Assembly (NCBI GenBank): GCA_036402215.1
Contig: DASWTI010000630.1
Location: 1 to 23,255, forward strand
Length of the DNA: 23,255 nucleotides
DNA from: DASXTS01 sp036402215
Lineage (GTDB): Bacteria; Actinomycetota; Actinomycetes; Mycobacteriales; Pseudonocardiaceae
Direction: 5' to 3'
Below, one piece after another: positions 19,047-23,255 of this stretch. The notes below the pieces were generated by a model. That model was not told the origin of the DNA. It saw nothing but the letters and a program-made list of their open reading frames with translations, and did no database searches. Each line of letters opens with the position of its first letter. The stretch's first letter is position 1. A program made the translations under genes and the position numbers.

Positions 19047-19799
19047 TCAGGAGCGGCACAGGACGGCGGTGGCGCCGAGGTCGTCCGCCTCGTGGACGAC
19101 CGGCGTGAGGCCGGCGGCGGTCGCCGCGGCGGCCAGGGCGGGTGCCTGCGCGGCGCTCGACTCCACGACGAGGTGACCGCCGGGGGCGAGCCAGGCCGGG
19201 GCGAGGGCGACGACGCGGCGCAGGACCGTCAGCCCGTCCGGCCCGCCGTCGAGGGCGGTCAGCGGTTCGTGCAGACGGGCCTCCGGCGGCATCAACGGCA
19301 CCGCCGCGGAGGGCACGTACGGGGCATTGGCCACCAGCAGCCCGACGCGGCCGCGCAGCGACTCCGGCAGCGGCGCGTCGAGGTCACCCTCGTACACCGC
19401 CCCCGGCACATTGCGACGGGCACAACGCACCGCGACCGGATCGACGTCCGCGGCGTGCACCTCCAGCCCCGGCACCGTCGCGGCCAGCGCGGCCGCCACC
19501 GCACCCGCGCCGCAGCACAGCTCCACCACCACCGAGCCCGCCCGGACGAGCGGAATTCCCAGCCGCACCAACAACTCCGTGCGCCGCCGCGGCACGAACA
19601 CCCCGGGCTCCACCGCGATCCGCAAGCCGCGGAACGCCGCCCAGCCGAGCACCTGCTCCAACGGCTCCCCCGCCACCCGGCGCGCCACCAGGTCCTCCAG
19701 GTCGCCGCCCGCCTCGGCCAGCAGCCGCGCCTCGTCCTCGGCGAACACACACCCCGCCGCCCGCAACCGCCCCACCACGACGGACGACACGGACGACAC
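19047..19799 (-). CDS. PrmC/HemK-related putative glutamine N5-methyltransferase
   Basis: A 250-aa SAM-dependent methyltransferase. A short N-terminal helical part is followed by GEPLEQVLGWAAFRG and VFVPRRRTELLV, as in PrmC/HemK. The SAM-binding motif is VVELCCGAGAVAAALA (91-106), with the acidic AADVD at about 116-120. The catalytic-loop motif, NPPY in PrmC, reads Asn158-Ala-Pro-Tyr161. I recall NAPY as a feature of a PrmC-related actinobacterial subfamily of unknown substrate, so this is probably not the release-factor methylase. GTG at 19799 has GGAGGG six bases ahead. Confidence 0.88.
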   Translation of the reverse strand: MSSVSSVVVGRLRAAGCVFAEDEARLLAEAGGDLEDLVARRVAGEPLEQVLGWAAFRGLRIAVEPGVFVPRRRTELLVRLGIPLVRAGSVVVELCCGAGAVAAALAATVPGLEVHAADVDPVAVRCARRNVPGAVYEGDLDAPLPESLRGRVGLLVANAPYVPSAAVPLMPPEARLHEPLTALDGGPDGLTVLRRVVALAPAWLAPGGHLVVESSAAQAPALAAAATAAGLTPVVHEADDLGATAVLCRS

Positions 19800-19899
19800 G
19801 GCGAACCCTCCCGGAAGCGACGCCGCACCCTACTCCGCGGCGGTCACCCCCCGCGGCCGCCGAGGCGGGGCGGTCCGCCCTGGCCCGTCCGGCCGTCGG

Positions 19900-22005
19900 T
19901 CAGCCAGGGGTGATGCGGTCGGCGAGGTCGCGGGCCTCGTCGGGGGTGAGGCCGGTGATGACCGCCGTGCCGTCGCGGAGGGGTTCGATGATCTGCGGGG
20001 CCACCACGACGGCGTCGTCGAGGAGGATGGCGACGCGGGCGCCGGTCTGGCGGGTGGTGAGGGACTCCCAGGCCGCGGGGTCGCTGAAGGTGACGACGAG
20101 CTGGGGGTCCCCGGTGCTGCCGGAGAACTCGAACTCGGCGGCGCGTACGTCGTCGTTGTCCAGCTCGACCGGGCCCAGGACGAGGCGCTCCGAGCCGTCG
20201 GCGGCGCAGGCCACGAGGCCCCCGGCCGGCACGGCGCCGGGCGGCACGACCGGCAGGCCGGATGAGGGAACCGACGACGGGACCGGAGACGGGACCGGCA
20301 ACCGGGCAGCCGACGACGCGGCGGACGCCGACGGGGCGGAGGACGGCCGGCCGGCCGGTGGGCACGGGAGCTGCGAGGCGGGAGTGGCGTCGAGGACGGC
20401 GCGGAACTCGAGGCGCACCGGCGGTGGCGGCGGCACGGCGCGGTCGGTGACGACCAGCACCGCGGCGGCGAGGACGGCGGACACCAGGGCAGCGGCGGCG
20501 GGAACGGGACGGCGGCGGGCCAGGAGGAGCGCGCCGGCCAGGACCGCGACGGCGGCCAGGGAGTACGGGGTGGCGGCGTACTCCCGCAGCACCTCACGGG
20601 TGACGAAGGCGGCGGGATCACCGGAGGCGCACAGCGGCTCGGCCTGGTGGGCGTCGCCGGAGCAGGCCACGCGGGCCCCGAGCAGCCGCGCGCACCACGT
20701 CCACAGCACGGCGAACGCCCAGCCGCCGACGTACAGGGCGGCGAGGCCGGCGGCGGTGAGCACCCCGCCGGAGCGCGCCGCGGTCGGGTCGGCGTGCGTG
20801 CGCGGCGCCACGACGGCGGCGAGCCAGCAGCACAGGCCAACGGCGAGCACGGCGGTGGCGAGCAGCGGGCCGGGCGCCGGCGGGATGCCGGCCAGCCCGG
20901 ACCCGGCGAGCCGTGAGTACGGCGAGAGCACGCCGCCGAGCACCAGGCCGGCGAACAGCGCGGCGCCGCAGGACAGCGCGGGCACCACCCAGCGGGTGCC
21001 GGTGAGCATGGCGTGCCAGACCGCGCGCCAGACGGCGAGCGTCACGAACAGCGTCAGCGGCACCCCGACCAGCACGCCCACCAGGGCCGGTGGCACGGTC
21101 GAGCCGAGGGCGACCTGCTGGCCGACCACGAGCAGCGACCCGCCGAGCAGCGCGCCGAGCAGCACCTGGCCGGGCGCCGAGGCCAGCAGCACCCCAGGCT
21201 CGACGAGCGCGGCGGCGCGGCGGCCGGCCCCGGGGTGACGGCGCAGCCAGGCGCGCACCGCGGCACGTGGCGAGGCCGTCGGGTCGGGCCCCAGCGCGGC
21301 GAGCAGCGCGGCCCGGCCTGCGTCCGCGGCGTGCAGGTCGGCGTGGTGCTCGCGCACCCGCAGGAACACCCGGGCGACGAGCTCGGCGACCAGCACCATG
21401 GCGGCGCAGCGCACGGCGGTGATCACCAGCTCCGACGCGGTGCCCTGCTCGACGGCCAGCGCCAGCGCCAGCACGAACACCAGCCAGCACGCGGTGTACG
21501 CGTTGGTGAAGCGCAGCGCCGTGGCGAACTGGTACCAGCGCAGGTCGCTGCCGCGCAGGTGCGCCAACTCGTGCCGCACCACGGCCTCGAACACCGGCCG
21601 CCGCCCGATGTCGTACAGCGCCAGGAGTTCCGGCCCGAGCACCAGGACCGGCCGGTCGGGCATGCCGGCCACGAACGCCCGGGCGCCGGTGCCGAGCCGC
21701 ACCTCCAGCCGGTCGGTGATCCCGGCGCGCTCCGCCAGCTCGCGCACCCGGCGCGCCGCCTCGGAGAACCGGGTGCCGGTGACCGGGCGGGTGCGCCGCA
21801 CGCGCAGCCGCGTGGCGTAGTAGTACATGGCCGGCCCGGGGGCGAGCAGCATGACGAACTGGGTCCAGCTGCCGGCGGTGGACGGCGGCAGCACCACGGA
21901 GGCGACGAACCAGGCGTTGGCCAGCACGGCGACCGCGAGCAGCGCCAGCAGCCAGCCGGTCTCCGACGGGAAGACGCGCGGGTCCGTCCGGGACGGCGCG
22001 GTCAC
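19900..22005 (-). CDS. M48-type membrane metallopeptidase with C-terminal SecD-P1-head-like domain
   Basis: A 701-aa protein. Two N-terminal membrane helices lead to an M48 peptidase domain with His145-Glu-Leu-Ala-His149 and the third zinc ligand Glu219 in REHHADLHA. Several more membrane helices follow (to about residue 525). After a Pro/Ser-rich spacer, the last 110 residues (LVLGPVELDNDDVRAAEFEF, then VAILLDDAVVVAPQIIEPLR) resemble the P1-head domain of SecD/SecDF, an extracytoplasmic module. GTG at 22005 overlaps the upstream gene's stop (GTGA). It likely cleaves membrane or envelope proteins; pairing with a SecD-like module hints at export quality control. That role is a guess. Confidence 0.83.
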   Translation of the reverse strand: MTAPSRTDPRVFPSETGWLLALLAVAVLANAWFVASVVLPPSTAGSWTQFVMLLAPGPAMYYYATRLRVRRTRPVTGTRFSEAARRVRELAERAGITDRLEVRLGTGARAFVAGMPDRPVLVLGPELLALYDIGRRPVFEAVVRHELAHLRGSDLRWYQFATALRFTNAYTACWLVFVLALALAVEQGTASELVITAVRCAAMVLVAELVARVFLRVREHHADLHAADAGRAALLAALGPDPTASPRAAVRAWLRRHPGAGRRAAALVEPGVLLASAPGQVLLGALLGGSLLVVGQQVALGSTVPPALVGVLVGVPLTLFVTLAVWRAVWHAMLTGTRWVVPALSCGAALFAGLVLGGVLSPYSRLAGSGLAGIPPAPGPLLATAVLAVGLCCWLAAVVAPRTHADPTAARSGGVLTAAGLAALYVGGWAFAVLWTWCARLLGARVACSGDAHQAEPLCASGDPAAFVTREVLREYAATPYSLAAVAVLAGALLLARRRPVPAAAALVSAVLAAAVLVVTDRAVPPPPPVRLEFRAVLDATPASQLPCPPAGRPSSAPSASAASSAARLPVPSPVPSSVPSSGLPVVPPGAVPAGGLVACAADGSERLVLGPVELDNDDVRAAEFEFSGSTGDPQLVVTFSDPAAWESLTTRQTGARVAILLDDAVVVAPQIIEPLRDGTAVITGLTPDEARDLADRITPG

Positions 22006-22505
22006 CGACCCTCGTCGCGCTGCCGCAGGAGTTCCCCGACGACGGCGTCGGCCAGCGCCTCGGCGTTCTCCGTGGCCATGCCGAGCCGGGTGGCCCGGGC
22101 CAGCGCGATCCGGCGGACCTCGGCCAGTTGCTCGGCCGACCACCCGCCGCCGGCCGGGAGCGCCTGCGGCGCAACGGTTCCACCGCCGAACCTGGCGCGG
22201 ACGCGACGCAGCACGGAGCGGCCGCCGGCACGCATGGAGTCGGCCAGGCCGTCGGAGAGCGCGGTCACGACGCTGGCGGACACCAGGGCGATCACCGGCG
22301 TGGCCATCGCGACGACGTCGCCCAGGCCGAAGCCGAGCGGATCGTCCTGGGCGCGCCGGAGCCGCCGCTCGGCCGCCGCGGGCTCGGCCAGGTACGGGGT
22401 GGCAACGGCGTCGAACGCCGGGAGCTCGTCGGGCGCGACGGCGGTGACGAGCCGGCGGGCGAGTTGCTCCGCCGTGGGCACGGGTGGCGCGGGACGGGCC
22501 GTCAT
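22002..22505 (-). CDS. 167-aa protein of unknown function coupled to the peptidase
   Basis: I do not recognise a family. The protein is mostly helical and Ala/Arg-rich, with one moderately hydrophobic stretch (about residues 63-85, VVAMATPVIALVSASVVTAL) that may be a membrane segment. Its C-terminal helices are charged (WSAEQLAEVRRIALARATRL) and no cysteine is present. The ATG at 22505 has only a weak ribosome site. Its stop overlaps the M48 gene start (GTGA), so the two products are made together and may interact. Confidence 0.78.
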   Translation of the reverse strand: MTARPAPPVPTAEQLARRLVTAVAPDELPAFDAVATPYLAEPAAAERRLRRAQDDPLGFGLGDVVAMATPVIALVSASVVTALSDGLADSMRAGGRSVLRRVRARFGGGTVAPQALPAGGGWSAEQLAEVRRIALARATRLGMATENAEALADAVVGELLRQRDEGR

Positions 22506-22630
22506 GCGTCACGCCCCGCGACGGGCGGTACCGACGGCTCCCCCACATGCGACATCAGCACCGGGCCAGCGTAGCGAGCGCCAGGGGCCGCGGGCGGCCG
22601 TTCGTCCAGGTCCTTCGGCCGGTTGGCCGC

Positions 22631-22659
22631 TTCTGCCGGCCGTCGGCCGTGCCTACGCT
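22631..22659 (+). promoter_or_regulatory. weak promoter candidate for the partial secreted-protein gene
   Basis: TTCTGC (22631-22636) and TACGCT (22654-22659) are 17 bases apart, about 50 bases upstream of the GTG at 22712. The -10 fits TAnnnT; the -35 is poor. The rest of the divergent gap 22506-22711 shows nothing else recognisable. Confidence 0.3.
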
Positions 22660-22711
22660 GAGTGGCGCCGCGGTCACTCCGCGCTCGGCCGCCGTTCGCC
22701 GGGAGGTCACC

Positions 22712-23255
22712 GTGCCCCGATCCCTGCCAGGACCGTTCCGACGCCGGCGGTTGTTCGCGGCCGCCGCGGCGGCGGTGGCCGCCGCCCTGGTCGCCGGATT
22801 CCTCACCCAGGCGGTGGACAACGACGCCGCGGCGTCGCCCGCGGGACCGGTGGGGCCGGCCGACGTGCCGTCCGCCGGAGAGGTGGCCGCCGGGCTGGTC
22901 GCGGTCGCGCAGGAGCACCCGGGTGGCCTGCCGGGCCTGCTCGGGCTGTTCGAGTCGGGGGCCTGCGCCGGAGCCGAGTCGTACGAGGCGGCGCCGCCGG
23001 AGTGCCGTTCGACCCTGGACCGGATCAGGCAGGCCGGCAGCGGGCAGTCGTTCCCCGACACGCTGCCGGTGGCGCCGCCGGTGAGCGGGCCGGTGCCGCC
23101 GGAGGCCCCGCACGACCCGGCCGACGGCCTCACCGCGGAGCTGGTGGAGCAGCTGCGCCGGCACGGCGCGCCGCAGGACCTGATCGACGGGCTCAGCCAG
23201 GACCCGCCGTACGTGCCGCCGCGCTACCGCTTCCAGGGCGGCGCCGGTGGCACCG
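22712..23255 (+). CDS. exported or anchored protein of unknown function, 3' end outside the window
   Basis: An open frame of 181 codons starts at GTG 22712, with GGGAGG six bases ahead, and continues off the window. It begins with a basic stretch (PFRRRRLF) and an Ala/Val-rich hydrophobic segment (about residues 15-30), a signal peptide or anchor. The extracytoplasmic part is rich in Pro, Gly and Ala, with short helical segments (LTAELVEQLRRHGAPQDLID) and two cysteines (about residues 85 and 98) near one another. No family is recognised. It is divergent from the M48 gene pair. Confidence 0.75.
   Translation, partial: MPRSLPGPFRRRRLFAAAAAAVAAALVAGFLTQAVDNDAAASPAGPVGPADVPSAGEVAAGLVAVAQEHPGGLPGLLGLFESGACAGAESYEAAPPECRSTLDRIRQAGSGQSFPDTLPVAPPVSGPVPPEAPHDPADGLTAELVEQLRRHGAPQDLIDGLSQDPPYVPPRYRFQGGAGGT

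Noticed and set aside
1..23255. CRISPR arrays, insertion sequences and rRNA genes
   Set aside because: No regularly spaced long repeats with unique spacers, no transposase-like protein and no rRNA-like sequence were seen. The only periodic arrays are the 10-bp hexamer sites, the linker repeat and the TPR-encoding repeats.

Overview
The window is very GC-rich, with actinobacterial hallmarks: GTG and even TTG starts, many 4-base ATGA/GTGA gene overlaps, apparently leaderless TAnnnT-7nt-start promoters, DUF3068, DUF3072 and DUF3618 proteins, a DUF664/DinB protein, and AfsR/SARP-type regulators. I infer a filamentous actinomycete, possibly Pseudonocardiales, but cannot fix the genus. No mobile element, integrase, CRISPR array or rRNA was seen.

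Layout. (1) 90-5269 is mostly housekeeping: a DUF3068 membrane protein (-); an SsuABC/TauABC-type importer with two permeases and a lipoprotein binding protein but no ATPase gene (+); a DUF3618 protein (-); the peroxiredoxin bcp/prxQ (+); and a tRNA with anticodon UAG. (2) 5326-10730 is a compact six-gene minus-strand locus. In transcription order it encodes a SARP/NB-ARC regulator, a 76-aa peptide with eight cysteines, a MauE-like membrane redox protein, a TlpA/MauD-like thioredoxin, an ABC exporter and an S26 signal-peptidase-like protease. The last four genes overlap by 4 bp at each junction. This looks like a dedicated pathway to oxidise, export and cleave a disulfide-rich peptide, and it is the best candidate for an undescribed system here. 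(3) 10946-15013 holds three small secreted SH3-like proteins (-) facing a 902-aa HTH/NB-ARC/TPR regulator (+). Two arrays of a TYGGAY hexamer, phased at exactly 10 bp, sit upstream of the two SH3 transcription units and of the regulator, suggesting one small regulon.

(4) 15103-18940 holds a small anchored or secreted protein; a DinB/DUF664 protein; an autoregulated ArsR-AHSA1-DoxX operon with a 40-bp palindromic operator on its promoter; a convergent luciferase-like monooxygenase overlapping DoxX by 46 bp; and a DUF3072 protein. (5) 19047-23255 holds a PrmC-related methyltransferase (-), an M48 metallopeptidase fused to a SecD-P1-head-like domain and coupled to an unknown 167-aa protein (-), and the start of an exported protein (+) that runs off the window.

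Starts were chosen from Shine-Dalgarno spacing, overlap with the upstream stop codon, or position relative to a -10 element. Functional assignments rest on recognised family motifs; no database search was possible.
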